In this document: positions 1 through 12,200 of the stretch, piece after piece
How the letters are laid out: every line of letters starts with the position of its first letter
How positions within the stretch are numbered: the stretch's first letter is position 1
Assembly (NCBI GenBank): GCA_037074615.1
Contig: CM073551.1
Coordinates: 21,079,750 to 21,143,749 of the forward strand
DNA: 64,000 bases
Reading direction: 5' to 3'
DNA from: Leucaena leucocephala
Lineage: Eukaryota > Streptophyta > Magnoliopsida > Fabales > Fabaceae
The notes under the pieces: model-generated
What the model saw: the letters and a program-made list of their open reading frames with translations, nothing else
Told to the model about the DNA's origin: nothing
Database searches by the model: none
Program-made: the position numbers and the translations under genes

Positions 1-295
1 TCAAGTTGATCCCATTAAGTAATAACCATCTAATTTTCCATGCAATATACAGTATTTTAGAAGACTGTCCCCCTTGGATATTGAGAGGGACTGGCAGAAT
101 TGGTGCTTGCTTAACATTCTCTTTCCATTTGTTTTCTGCATTTTCGTTCTGAATTTTGTGTTCTTCGGAGGATACCAAAACCTCTTCATGTAAACAAGAT
201 AAACCGTACTTCATTTACTTAAACTGTGTGGAAAAGCATAATACAATAGTGTGCTCATGATTGCAATAATTTGAAAAGATAAAAGAAGCACGTAC

Positions 296-1420
296 CAATT
301 TCATAAAGCATACAGCACGATTTGAATGGCATATTGAGCGTACTTCAACAGATGAAGGCATATCTGGAGCAATTTGTAAAGCAAGTTCATACTTTGATAA
401 TGCCTCCTCAAATTGCCCATCCCCAAAGAGCTTATTCCCTTCTAATTTTGCATCATTCGCTTGAGCCAATGCTTTCTGCTAGAGAAAGTAATAACACTCT
501 GTTATTGTTTCCCCTTTTTCATAGAAAAACATTCTTCTAGACACCCAAACCATATTTTTGAATCATCACCCAAATAATACCGGAAGAAAACTGATGGTTC
601 ACAAATTCATTTTGCCAATTGGTTTTGATTAATTAATTCGGTGCTTAATTAATAAAATTAAATACTGCGAAATTGATATTCACAAAAGACCAAGCTTCCA
701 CAATACCATTCCCAGTGAACAAATTTAGCAGCTTTAGCATCCCAGCACTAAACTCTCCAAAAGTTATTTTGACTTGTAATTTTGCCCTCAAACAACAAAT
801 TTGAAAGGGTCATGGATGATGTTAATTGTTAAATAGTTCAGGCAGTAACACGTATGAATAAGCTCAAAGACTTCCGTAATCACATGATTACAGATTAGCC
901 CTAGCAGTTCGATATTCAAAAGCTTTCCAGATTGAATAGCCTTGGTAATTTTAGACTACGCCATCAATAGGGAAATGCCCTGAAATGCTAATTCTACAAT
1001 TTGTACCGCACTTACGAATGGTTCAAAGGACACGGCACAGTTAACGATATGACTCCAAGAGTTGTACAAATCAGTAATGACCAAAAACTTCAATCACACA
1101 CGAAAAAATAAATTTTTTCAAAAACGCAATTAAGAAAACACTCAGACCTGTTTCAATTCCTCGCTGTGTGATGCCTCTTCGGAAGAATCAGCCCCCGGAG
1201 GAATCCCCAGCTCCTGATGTTGATGTTGTTGTTCCCGTTCTTTATGCGTATCCTCTACGTCGCTGCCGAGCTCGGTGTCGCTAGCGGTTTCAAAGCCATC
1301 AGAAGCTTCTTTATGGTCATCGACATTGGAGAAGGCTGACGATTTTGCCATTTTCGTAGATTCAGAGGGATTCACGACTTTCTCTTCAGTCTCAGTCTCT
1401 TCCTGTTGGATCGAGACCAT
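296..1420 (-). CDS. TTC1-like tetratricopeptide repeat protein, partial (3' end off the window)
   Basis: Two exons are visible. Exon 1 (1420-1148) codes for an acidic, glutamate- and glutamine-rich N-terminus and ends in a phase-0 CAG|GT donor. Exon 2 (about 478 or 475 to 296) starts after adjacent possible acceptors (ctag or ctagcag) and encodes KALAQANDAKLEGNKLFGDG and onward, ending FMKL|gtacgt. Exon 2 is one TPR unit (helix A LEGNKLFGDGQFEEALSKYE, helix B beginning HSNRAVCF). The acidic leader followed by a C-terminal TPR block is the TTC1 layout; TTC1 proteins are thought to be cytosolic co-chaperone adaptors. Positions 1-295 read as intron, so the remaining TPRs lie beyond the left edge. 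The family call is good. The exact acceptor and the gene's function here are inference. Confidence 0.82.
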
Positions 1421-1605
1421 TTTGCAGTCTAGGGATTTATATTTCGATGATGAGAAAGAAATAGAAAGCGATCTTCAGAGTAACTAAATTAGCATGTAAC
1501 CTCTTACAAATTTATAGCTTTATACGATTGTCGCATTCAGCTTCACCCATCCAGAACCATCTGGTCTTCCCTTTCTAATTTCTATAAAAAGGAAAATTTC
1601 TATTT

Positions 1606-1636
1606 AAATAATAATAATAATAATAATAATAATAAT
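1606..1636. repeat. (AAT)n microsatellite
   Basis: About ten AAT/TAA units lie just upstream of the TTC1-like gene. Confidence 0.9.
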
Positions 1637-2029
1637 TGTTTCAGAAATAATACTATATCACCAAAAAAGATGGAGAATTTGGATTTTTCTTTAATCCCAA
1701 ATATGGGATGCATGATGATGAGGCCATGATCTAATAAATAAATAAAATCATAAACATTGCATTTCAAGCTTTTTTTTCTCCTTTTAAATACTTAATAAAT
1801 AGTAAATTGCTAGGGGTGTTATTGTGTTAGTGTGTTGTTACGGTATCTTCAACTACAAAACAACCTTTGGAAGAAGTCTATAATATTAAAACAAAATTCA
1901 GCATACAATTATATTTAAAAATAATAATACTAGTCCCTTAAGAATGGATTAAAATAATAATTTTTTTAATCCCAAAATATGAGACACATGATTTCAAGAT
2001 CTATGTAATAAAATACTTCTTTCATATTT

Positions 2030-2240
2030 AATATAAGATACATTTAATAAATTTGATTAGATTAAAGAAATTAGTAAATTAGTTAATATGATATTTTTTT
2101 TAAAATACTCTAATTAATTTTTTTAACTCCCTCCCTCCCTTTTTTTACTTGATTATTGTTGAGAAAGTAATAATAAAAATAATTTAAAAAAATTAATAAA
2201 TATAAAAAAATATATCTTATATTTAGATTAAGATTAACTT
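2030..2240 (+). repeat. AT-rich MITE-like repeat, copy 1
   Basis: Shares blocks (TTTGATTAGATTAAA, ACTTGATTATTGTTGA, ATATATCTTATATT) in the same order with the reverse complement of 5215-5405 and, more weakly, with 60690-60895. This indicates a small dispersed AT-rich element. Its ends are not resolved. Confidence 0.5.
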
Positions 2241-2329
2241 TCTATTTAGGTCTTATATTAGGGATAAGAAGATTAATAAACATTGCATTTCAAACCTTTT
2301 CTTTTAACAAGCATTTTTTTATAATAACT

Positions 2330-2437
2330 ATTATTTTTTTTATACAAAAATTTTTTAAAAAGGGTTGGGCTCACCCACGATTTAAGGGTAGAATAAAGTT
2401 TAGGCGATATTAATATCGGGCAGGGCGAGCCCGACCC
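2330..2437 (+). repeat. Dispersed repeat of unknown class, truncated copy
   Basis: The stretch from GGGTTGGGCTCACCCACGAT to the GGCGATATTAATATCGGGCA block matches fuller copies near 25470 and 47318 (plus) and 24385 (minus). This copy keeps only the first 110 bases or so. Confidence 0.6.
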
Positions 2438-4371
2438 TAAAGCCCATGAACTCAAATAACTATTGTTAGGCATGAACTCAAATTCAAAATATGTAGCTAA
2501 AGCCCATTCACGACTTGGATTAAGCATGCTGAGTTTAATATGGTGGGCTTTGGGGAATATGTTATTATTGGCATATTGGGTTTGGGGAAATAGTGGGCTT
2601 TTTGGGGCCCATAAAATACAAATATTGAAAGGAAGGTGTAACAATATATGTGATATCGTAAGTCTCCTATAAACGCTCTCTAAATCTTAGAACTGTATCC
2701 TAATATTAGTGAAATATTGGTGTCGAACCCACCTAAACTTTTATATACTAACAAAAAAAACAATCTAGGTCATTGCCTTGTTATATGTTGTTTAAAATGA
2801 CGTTGAAAATTTATCCAAGGGAATATGGACTAATCTGGTATTCTGGTTGATCATAACTTCTTATCCTGAGAATGCTTCTAATTCCATCAGCCCAATTTTG
2901 TCTGAAATTTTTATCTGTAGTAAAAAAAAATTCAGATTAAGATGATCAGCACCTATTTTACTTTTCATTGAAATCAATATGAAAGCCTCTGGATTGTTGT
3001 GTTTTAATGAGTTTTAACATGTGAAAATGGATAAAGTTATTTCCTTCATTTCTTTTTATCTTTCGTTTTAAAGCTTTTTTTTTTCATAGATCAAGAAATA
3101 TAACAAGTTAAAATTTTGGGTTAATACAAATTTTGATCCATCAACCTTATCCTCATTTTAATTTGGATCCCAATTTTTAAATTATAGATTTTGATCTCTT
3201 AAATTTTTTTCGTTTAAAATATTAATCTATATAATTTAATAAAAACCTATAAACCCCTTATAATGTGCAATATGAATGCTTTGGCAACAAAATTATAAAT
3301 TTGAAAGAAAAAATATATTAATATATTATATTTATGATTAAAATAAGTCATTTATCTAGCTGTTATATTTATGATCAGAGGTAGTATCCTGTTATTCTTA
3401 AATTTACACGTGAAAAAGAAAACACCCCACCTATTGCATTCGGCCATAAGCTAGTTTTTTAAGAAGATTATTTGTTCATTGACATTTCCAATTTTAATTT
3501 CAAATTTGTTCTGAAAAGGAGATATTTCCATTGTTTGGAAATTGGAACTGTGATAATGAGAGTTTGATTAAGCAAAGTGACTTTTGTGATGATAAATAAG
3601 GAAGTTCAATGTTTGATAGATTAATGTTAGTGGGGAAACTAGATGGAACAATAATAAAAAAGAAAGAGCATTTATTGGCTATTTAAACTTGGCCAAATTA
3701 ATCACAAACTTTACATAGTGGCATAAATCATAAGGATCACCTTGGAACGAAAATGCTCACACACACACAAACACAAAAGTTAATTAGTGCCAATAGTCAA
3801 ACCCTATTTCATACATGAATGAAACAAAAATTCTTTTTCTTCTTAACAACTCAATTAACTTTGTCTAAGTTGACAAATACTAAAATAGTATTTTATTAAT
3901 TAATTGAATTTTGGTGTTTACTTAATGAGTATGATTATGATATATATTAAATATATTAGATACATGTATAATATTATTTTATATTTAATAATACTTAATA
4001 ATAAATTATATTATTATGAGAATTAAAACTATAACTAAGGCACAATGTTATTATATTTAAAAAAAATATGATTAAACTCAATAAAGTGAAACTAAAAAAC
4101 TTCTAGAGACTCCATTTCACTGAATTTTCTCTACTTCTCAGAGTGGGAAGAGTCAGAGTGGAAAGGTGTGAACAAGTGTGACAAAAGGAGACAATATGTA
4201 TCACAAAAGTCATATTCTAACCTTTAATTATGTGTTCCCAAAAACCAAATAAAATAATAACCAGAGAACCTTTAGTGATGTCTACGTGGTTCTAAATATT
4301 TGCTTTTTTTTGTTTGCATTCTGTTTTAAATAGTTGACATCAATGCCTACTAATTTATAAGTGAAATGCAC

Positions 4372-4573
4372 CAACGAGGTTGGTCTAAGTGATAAACGAC
4401 TCAGTATCGACTCAGTATCGTTTAAGCGAGGTCTCGAATTTGAGCCTTAGAGTATGTATAAAATCTCCGTTGGGAGACTCACCCACCATAACCAAGTGCG
4501 CGACATAAGTCAGATCCAGATGTAGTCAGAGTAAAGTTTCGGTGAACCGGGTGGTCAATAAAAAATATATATA
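4372..4573 (+). mobile_element. tRNA-derived SINE, copy 1, with 16-bp target-site duplication
   Basis: The 202-bp element is bounded by a perfect 16-bp direct repeat TATAAGTGAAATGCAC (4356-4371 and 4574-4589). A pol III A-box-like stretch TTGGTCTAAGTG lies at 4380-4391 and a degenerate B box around GGTCTCGAATTTGAGCC at 4430-4446. The 3' end is A/T-rich. The body GGGAGACTCAYCCACCATA is shared with the two minus-strand copies. Unlike them, this copy has an 11-bp tandem duplication (CGACTCAGTAT, 4397-4418). Structure fits a plant SINE mobilised by LINE machinery. Confidence 0.9.
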
Positions 4574-4589
4574 TATAAGTGAAATGCAC

Positions 4590-6410
4590 ATTTCAGTCAT
4601 TTTGATTTTAATTTTAGTGGAAACATGCCAACACAATTTGGAGACTTTGAGCTAGATTTTTGGACAAGTGTTAGCTTACTGACTCTTTTAATAAGCATGC
4701 TTAATTTTGGGGGGAAATGGACCCTTCATTTTTTTTTATAATATCAATCAGATTCTATTATTAAGTATTTTAATTTTAGGACTCATGACTACCCTTCATA
4801 ATATATGCGTCTCCTCTAAAAATTTTCATTTATCTTCTCCTATTTAAAAAAAAAAATATTCTAACTAGTATATATAATTGAGTTTAATGGAAGGAAACCG
4901 ATAACTTTTAAATAATATATTAAGTTCAAGTTTTAATAATAAAAAATTATATTGAAATAACTCCTTTTATTAATTTGTGCTATTAAAGAATAAAAGTTAT
5001 TAAAAAATAACTTTTAAAATTCGGGATTGTCACACGTATAGCTGAAATCCAAATTACTTGAATTCTCTAACCTTTTTGGCAATAATGAGTTATTTTGAAT
5101 CAATAAGGGCTGCCCAATCAGTCAAAATACCCTAGATTTATTTTTATGAAAAATTATTGAATACAACGAAACCAACTGAATTAACTGAATATATTTTTAC
5201 TTAATATATTCTCTAAATCTTTAATACAAGATATATTTTTATATAAAATTAAATTATCTTTATTGATACTCTATTAATAATAATCAAGTAAAGGAGGGAT
5301 AAAGTTAAAGAAGATAATTATGGTATTTTAGATAAAATATATTATATTAATTAATTTAATTATCTTTTTTAATCTAATCAAATTAGTTAAATATGCCATA
5401 TATTAAAGGCTAAAAGAATAATAATTTTCTAATGATCATGACGTGTAGAGAGGATTCATACCAAAATTTGCTCCATCAAACCTGTTCTATTCTTCAACTA
5501 CCACAGAAATTAATGATGGTATTATAGATAATCCACCTTCACTGTTTCATTGCCTTTAATTGCGCATTTAATTCCATACCCAAATGTTATTGAGCTTGGA
5601 AAATGCCAGTATATATGCCCAAATTAAAGCTTGCAGGAAAAAGAAAATCTAATTAATTATCATCGACCGGATTATATATTGGTTAGAAATAGGGTCGGGT
5701 CAACGAATACCAGAAACATTAAGAAAAAGTGTATAAAACAGTAGTAGTAGTTATAAATTTTCCTGTTCTCAAATATATTTGCTGCTCTTTTTCATGATTA
5801 ATGCACTTTTTGTTTACCTAAAAAATGACTCCTACTTTGTCCTCAAGCATTTTATTAGCTCATTGGCTAATTTTTAATTACAACAACTATAATAAATCTC
5901 ATTATATTTAAATATGATCGTATAATATTATTATATTTATTAATTATTAAATTTTTAGACAAAATATTAATAAGAGATTTCACCTAATAATTTAGATAAA
6001 CATATATCTTTTATTCTCTCTCTTTTTTAAATAATTAAACGGTTAAATAAATTATTGGGCTCTGCGCACACTTTATTAGAATTAAGACATACCTAATAAC
6101 TTAATATATTTATATATATATCTATTAACAAAGTTCTCATATTAATAGTGAATTTAAATATTTTTTTTATAAGTATGAGATATGGTCTATTTTCTTGCCA
6201 ATTGAATTAAAAAAAATTAATTTGGTCAATATTTTGAATATTAATACATATACGTATATAAGTGAAGATTGTATAAAGACAAAAACGTCAATCATGGGAA
6301 GGTATATAATCTCACAGGAGAAGTTAGCATGAGAACAAAGCGCCGTCGTATTACCTTAATTAGCGCTGAGGGGCTTTTTAGTTTTCTTTGTCATCTGGTG
6401 GTAATTCTCC
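4590..6410. other. Intergenic, no gene seen
   Basis: AT-rich DNA holding one minus-strand copy of the AT-rich MITE (about 5215-5405). No open frame resembles a known protein. Confidence 0.7.
5215..5405 (-). repeat. AT-rich MITE-like repeat, copy 2
   Basis: The reverse complement contains TTTGATTAGATTAAAA, CTTTACTTGATTATTATTAA and ATATATCTTGTATT in the same order as 2030-2240. The ends (CTTTAATACAAG and TATATTAAAGG) are roughly inverted, so this may be an intact element. Confidence 0.55.
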
Positions 6411-6418
6411 CCTAATGT

Positions 6419-6979
6419 TACGGGTGGTAATGCGGGCAACAAATCGAATATAGGTTAGCTTGTCATAGGGTTAGGGTGAAGGCGAGTTAGTTTTAATCAG
6501 CCCGTCTTCAGGCACACCAACCCGAGACTACTATAGCGGGTTGACTGGCCAGTTTTTTTTTTTCATAAGTATATGCTAACTTTTTTAAAAAAAATACATA
6601 TGTCAATATTAATTAGATGCGAATCATGTCTGAAGTTGTCAAAATATTTATTTAGCCAACTTTGTCACTATCCATAGATAAATCTATCACAAAGAAAATA
6701 ATAATAAAATAAAATGAATATATATAAAGAAATGACTCAATGAGATAAAGTTAATATAAATTAAGTGTAATGTCTCTTGTTTAGCTAAGACTCTCAAATT
6801 AGTAAAGTACAAATGTGTAATATAAATAATAAAAAAAAAGGGCTAACCCGCTAACCCGCGCGGGTTAACTCGCCGCGGGTGCGAGTAAAAAAGACCCGTA
6901 TCAAAATAGGTTGCAAATATTGTAACCAAACCCCCTATTTTTTGACTGGTTGGAGGGCTCAACCCAAATTACCAGCCTA
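6419..6979 (+). mobile_element. hAT-type non-autonomous element (MITE), copy 1, 8-bp TSD
   Basis: The 561-bp element starts TACGGGTGGTAATGCGGG and ends CAAATTACCAGCCTA, so its ends are inverted repeats. It is flanked by a perfect 8-bp duplication CCTAATGT (6411-6418 and 6980-6987), the hAT hallmark. Sub-terminal regions are GC-rich with repeated AACCCG/CGGGTT words; the interior is AT-rich and shares TACATATGTCAATATTAATT and ATAGATAAATCTATCACAAA with the copy at 17714-18349. There is no transposase frame. Terminal GC-rich parts have diverged more than in copy 2. Confidence 0.92.
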
Positions 6980-7051
6980 CCTAATGTACACTTCTTCACT
7001 CCCATCCAATCAATTTTTTTGTATTAATTCATTTAATTGAAATAAGTATAT

Positions 7052-7243
7052 ATATTATTTTTTTATTGCCTATCCAGTTCACCAGAGCTTTGTCCTGACT
7101 ACATCCGGATCTGACCCGCCTTGAGTACATGGCTATGGTGGATGAGTCTCTCAACGGGTATTTTCTGCATACGCTAAGACTCGAACTCAAGACCTCGCTT
7201 AAACGATATCGAATCGTTTATTACTCGGACTAACTTCCGTTAG
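7052..7243 (-). mobile_element. tRNA-derived SINE, copy 2, with 14-bp target-site duplication
   Basis: Flanked by the perfect direct repeat TGAAATAAGTATAT (7038-7051 and 7244-7257). Read on the minus strand it begins CTAACGGAAGTTAGTCCGAG, carries a good pol III B box (GAGTTCGAGTCTT) and ends GGTGAACTGGATAGGCAATA before an A/T-rich tail. It is homologous throughout to the copies at 4372 and 47596. Confidence 0.9.
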
Positions 7244-7257
7244 TGAAATAAGTATAT

Positions 7258-9174
7258 TAATTATATAAAATTAAGTACCCAAGTCCTCACAATGTTCGTC
7301 CCTTTGAATGTAACTTTTTTTTTCCCTCTCACTATACATTGACAACGTTGAAAAGGGCACCTAGCTAGTCATCAAGAATTAATTAACGAATTAGCGTTGC
7401 CGTTGAAGTATCCCTTTGCATCCTGGAAAAATTATTTTATATTAGTCAGCAAAAATTAAAAAAAGCGAAAACATTAATAATTTTAACGCAATTTCTATAT
7501 TTTTTTTTGGCCAACAATTTCAATATACTAATAATTTCAAACATGGAAATAAATGGGACATCATTTGTTATGAAAGCAACTATAGCTGAAGACTGAAGTC
7601 ATCTGTTATGATGCATTCATTTGAGAGGAGAGTATTTATTTAAGAATTGATTCATTAAGTTATAAAAAAAATCTAAATAATTATACGTTACATAGACGTA
7701 TGAAATTGAAAAATATATAAAAGTGCACTTTAAAGTTTGGGTGAATTATTAAAATGTAATTATGAATTAGTGAGTTATGGTTCCTCGACATGCATGATGC
7801 TTTTCTTGTACGTATAATCAAAAGCCAGCTTCTACGACGAGACTATGTGTTGTCTTCTCATGCCCAATAATTCTTAATAATTATACGTTACATAGATGTA
7901 TGAAATTGTACTATATACGTATGTATGTTGCAGGTTATTTGAGAATATCTTGAGACTTCATATTCAATTCGATGAAATAGTGGAAATAAATTACTGCAGT
8001 TGTTGTGCTTAATTAATTAAAAGTTTTGATCATATCGAAAAGAATAAGAATTTCTTTGCACAAGTATATGTATGATTTCTTGTCCATTGTACATTGCATT
8101 ACTAATGACCCTTTTTAAATCAGCATGATGATCCTAATTGAAATTAAGTACTCTAATATGCCTTTAATATAAAAATTAGTTAATTTTTTTAGTAGATTAA
8201 AAAAATAAAAAAAAATTAGTTAATTATTATAATTAAATTTAACCCTTCAATATAAATATATATTGTATATGTAATTTTTAATTTATTTAAATTAATTAAC
8301 TAATTAATTTTTTTATTAATTATTATTAACTTATTTATTTAATTTTATTAATTTATTTTAAAAAAATCAGTTAGTTATTATAATTAGAACTATAATTTAG
8401 ATATTATTTCATATTTACATGTTTATGTATTTTCTAATATTTTACATGGGTCTCAAAGATATTAGGCCCTTGAATATGCAGGTTTTTATATTGAGCGCAA
8501 GAATTTGAGCAGATCAGAGACTTTAATCGTGCATTGCTATATATGGAATATCGGGAACCCAACACATGTAATTCTTAAATACAAATAAATTGCCGTACTA
8601 ATATAAAGGACGATGTGTCCCCAACACAAATTGTAAAAATAAAAAACCGAAGATGAAGGAAAAACTGTCACTTTAAAATTCTTTTGAGAACATGACATAT
8701 TTTTCGGGAATGGCAAATTTTCTATTAATTAACCCTAAACACAAACCTCACAAAAATAAAAATAAATATGCCAATGGCTTGGTAATGTAATATCATCGTA
8801 AAAGTTCTCAGTGGAGAGGTTGTAGATTTGTTTATATCTAGAACTGAAATATTAAATATTTTGAGAAATAATTAAATTCTCGTATTTTTTGAAAAAAAAA
8901 ATAAAAGAGCGTTTTATGATTTTAAACGGGGGAATTATTCCAGCAAGTGACGGCAACATGCCATTGCCACGTAGCGAGAAGGATCGGAGAAGAAAAACAA
9001 GCATCAGTTAATGGCGGTTAGGGGCCGGCTGCGAAGTAAAAAGTTGGTTAAGAAGAGCGCCTATTATAAGGTTAATTAACCTAACCATGGTTACTATCTC
9101 GGGTTACGCCCCAAACACATTCACATTCCACTTCTCCGTCTTCTCCTCCTCCCCTGTCTTCTCTTCCCCTCTGC
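7258..9174. other. Intergenic and upstream region of the pectate lyase, no gene seen
   Basis: AT-rich sequence with no supported coding region. From about 8930 it becomes richer in GC and then CT towards the pectate lyase TATA box. A 17-bp string TTATACGTTACATAGAC/TG occurs twice (about 7680 and 7880), apparently a small local duplication. Confidence 0.6.
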
Positions 9175-9182
9175 TATATAAG
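9175..9182 (+). promoter_or_regulatory. TATA box of the pectate lyase gene
   Basis: TATATAAG sits in a CT-rich context 88 bases upstream of the start codon. A transcription start around 9205-9215 would leave a leader of about 60 bases containing a (GA)n run at 9251-9269. Confidence 0.65.
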
Positions 9183-9269
9183 CGATCCCTCCCTCCCTCT
9201 TCTCTCTCTGCTTCCTTCTTCATCTTTTCTCACAAACAGAGAAAAATACAGAGAGAGAGAGAGAGAGAG

Positions 9270-12200
9270 ATGGCAGAAGCAATAAGGATGGAGGTTTCTC
9301 CGAAATGGTCGTTCATCGTTTACGTTCTGAGTATGGCGCTGCTTTTATCTAGCGCCAAGCCATTGAATGGGGATGATAATGAGAAAGGCCGTCTTGTACA
9401 GTCAAGGTAACAATCACCAGCAAAGAGAATTCACAGCTCTCGATCTTCTGTGCTTCATAGAGCTTCAATGAACTTTGATTAATTTCTAATCTTAAGAGAG
9501 TTAGTGTTTTATGTATTGACGCGCGCATTACAATGTGATCAATGCGTTTGTGACTTGGTTGTTCTTGCCTGGAACAGGAATGTGGAAACAGAGAAGTTGC
9601 AGAGTTTGAAGAATTCATCAATGGCAGATAGGTTAGTGTAATTAATCACCGTTTCGTCGGACTTTTAAGCTTCCAGTTTGAATTCACAGTGACGGCAATG
9701 ACCATTCACGAGGAATTGGATGCCAAATAACCGTTTTGTTGAGTTATATATTCGATGTACGAGTCAGTCGCGTATCTCAGAAAAAGGACAAATCTGAGCC
9801 GTTCAGTTCGGATCTGAATTGTTAATTACTAGTTCATTTCAATCTTGATGCTTTTCTCGCTGGGTCACAGCTCATGACAATAGCGTTACTCTTTACTATG
9901 AAAATCACTCTAGTTAACGCAATTAGCATAAAACGGTGTCGTTTTTACAATATTCCTATAATTTTTCAGGTTGGATTATGCTCTCAATGAACACGCAGTG
10001 GATGATCCAGACGAGATAGCTTCCATGGTTGATATGTAATCTCTCTCTCTCTCTCTGTGAAGACTGGGCCTTTTCACTTAAACGAATTTTTTTTAACTGG
10101 CACAAATTATATATTCTCTCTCGTTTTATTTTCTTCGAATGTATATTATATAATTATTCTTGTAATTTCATAAATTCCGAATTAATATTTTTACCCGTTC
10201 CCTGGTGCTATTATTAGGGTCATGAGCTGGGTAGAGTGTTTTGAGCTCTGAAAACATGTCGTTTTCGTCCTTATTGGTCAATTGCCTTAAAAAACCTGCG
10301 TCCAACATGCCAAATCCCAGTGGTTAATTAAATCAAAGCTAGAAAAATTCTCTCCTCTTTTTCAGCCAATTTGTTTTATATGAGGCCACATGCAAATACC
10401 ATCTACAGTTTAAAGCAGAAAGAATCATTAAACCATGAAGGTTAATTAATTACCTACTACCTAGGAAGAACAACAGTACCACCTCACACAGGTAAAATTA
10501 TTGGAGTACAATCTGGAACCCATTTGATGAAACTCCTCGTATATTAAATATATGGGATTCCTCTTGTGCCTCTGTTTTTTTTTTCCATTTAATATGGAAA
10601 TATAAATCTGGCTTTAATTAATTAATTAGACGTTCACATTGTGAAGTTGCCCTTCAAGGTTGTAAGGAAGCACCATGTTCTTTTGCAGAGCAAGATCTAT
10701 TGAAAGTTAGAGCCTTTATATTATATATGCCAGCTTTAGCCACATGCTTATGCCCCGAGATCCGACCCTGTCGCTCATAATATTGATTTCTTGTCTTTTT
10801 CTTTCCCTTATCTGAATGTTATCTCCAAGTACAGATACCTTTTCAATACCAAAAGCCTTCTTTGAGGGACTTTAAGTCAACCTATCTAATTATAGGGTAG
10901 CCTATTTATATAAATTATCAGTTTATTGTTTTTTTATTCTTAAATTTATCAATCACACAATTGCACCATTATTTATAATATTTCATCACTTAATTTATAC
11001 ATTTGACTTGAAATTTCTTGTTGTTATTAAATACCGGTTTTAGGCTTTTTTTGTTATGTTTTTGGATATTCAAATTGTTCGAATTTTAATAAAGATAATT
11101 CAGATTTCTAATGATATTTTTATATTTTTAAAATGAATAAAAATAACATTCCAACTAAAATTTAAAAATCATAATTAAAATTAAAAAAAGAAATACCCCC
11201 CCCCAAAATTCATTTGTTTTTTTTCTTTTGCCTGAATATCCTATTCATATCTGATCTCAGTATTCCAGATTTATATATTCCATCAGAAAAAGAAGTATTC
11301 CCGTTTTGTAGATCTAGCAGACCCTCTCACTCCTTACATTGCTAGTCCCATTTATTGCTTCACTGATTATATTTGCATTGGTGGACCGTCGGTGAGTTTA
11401 CTACATATGGTCTTACCAACTTTTTCTAGAAAATTTGGCTCTGATTCTATGGTTTTCTATTTTCTGTAATTCTGTTGGTATTTAAGAAGTTACCACATCT
11501 TCCAACAAGGTGGGGTAACCCAAAGGAATGGGCTTTCCCTCTCCAGCCTGTTCTACAAAGTGCAGAAAAGATCTGGTTTCTTCTCCATAATTCTTTCCAC
11601 ACAGTTGTATGTATTGTAGCTTAAAGCTGATCCGGCATCTTCTGTCCCAGAGAACCTTATCAAATGACTCAAGTTAATTATTTGACTATTACCACCGACA
11701 CCCTCAAGTAGTGAGCAGAAATTAGTTGTTCTTCCCCCACCTTTGTCATTTATTTATTGTTTACAGCAATTTCAGGTCAGATATTCAATCCCCAGTTTCC
11801 GTATAGACCGTATCATTCTATCCGTATGCATTATTGCTGACCCACATGACCCACTAGTCTTTCCTTTTGGTTGGGCATTGTATAAGTATATCATGAATAG
11901 TACCACATGCTTCCCTTGTGACTTCCCCTGAATTATTAATTTAATTCTTCCTTGGATCTTTCTGACATATCTTTAAACATACTGGTAGATCAATGCAAAT
12001 ACTTAAATAACAAGAGATTATAACTGTAATAGTATTAATTTCACTTATGTCGGTGACTGTGAATTTAACAGGACCATTCGCAATCATACTGAGAGAAGGA
12101 ATCTGGGTTTCTTCTCATGTGTGACTGGGAATCCAATTGATGACTGCTGGCGCTGTGACAAACTCTGGCACAGACGGAGAAAGCGTTTGGCCAATTGTGG

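Larger units (their letters stand above)
1491..4355. other. Intergenic, repeat-rich, no gene seen
   Basis: AT-rich DNA upstream of the TTC1-like gene. It holds the (AAT)n tract, a degenerate AT-rich MITE (about 2030-2240), a fragment of a dispersed repeat (about 2330-2437) and a short CA-rich run near 3760. The longest open frames (for example 2273-2644 minus) overlap the repeat fragment and look non-coding. Confidence 0.7.

Noticed and set aside
9251..9269. GA repeats as CRISPR-like or regulatory arrays (also 44669-44693, 59232-59249)
   Set aside because: Simple microsatellites common in plant leaders and 3' regions; no spacers.
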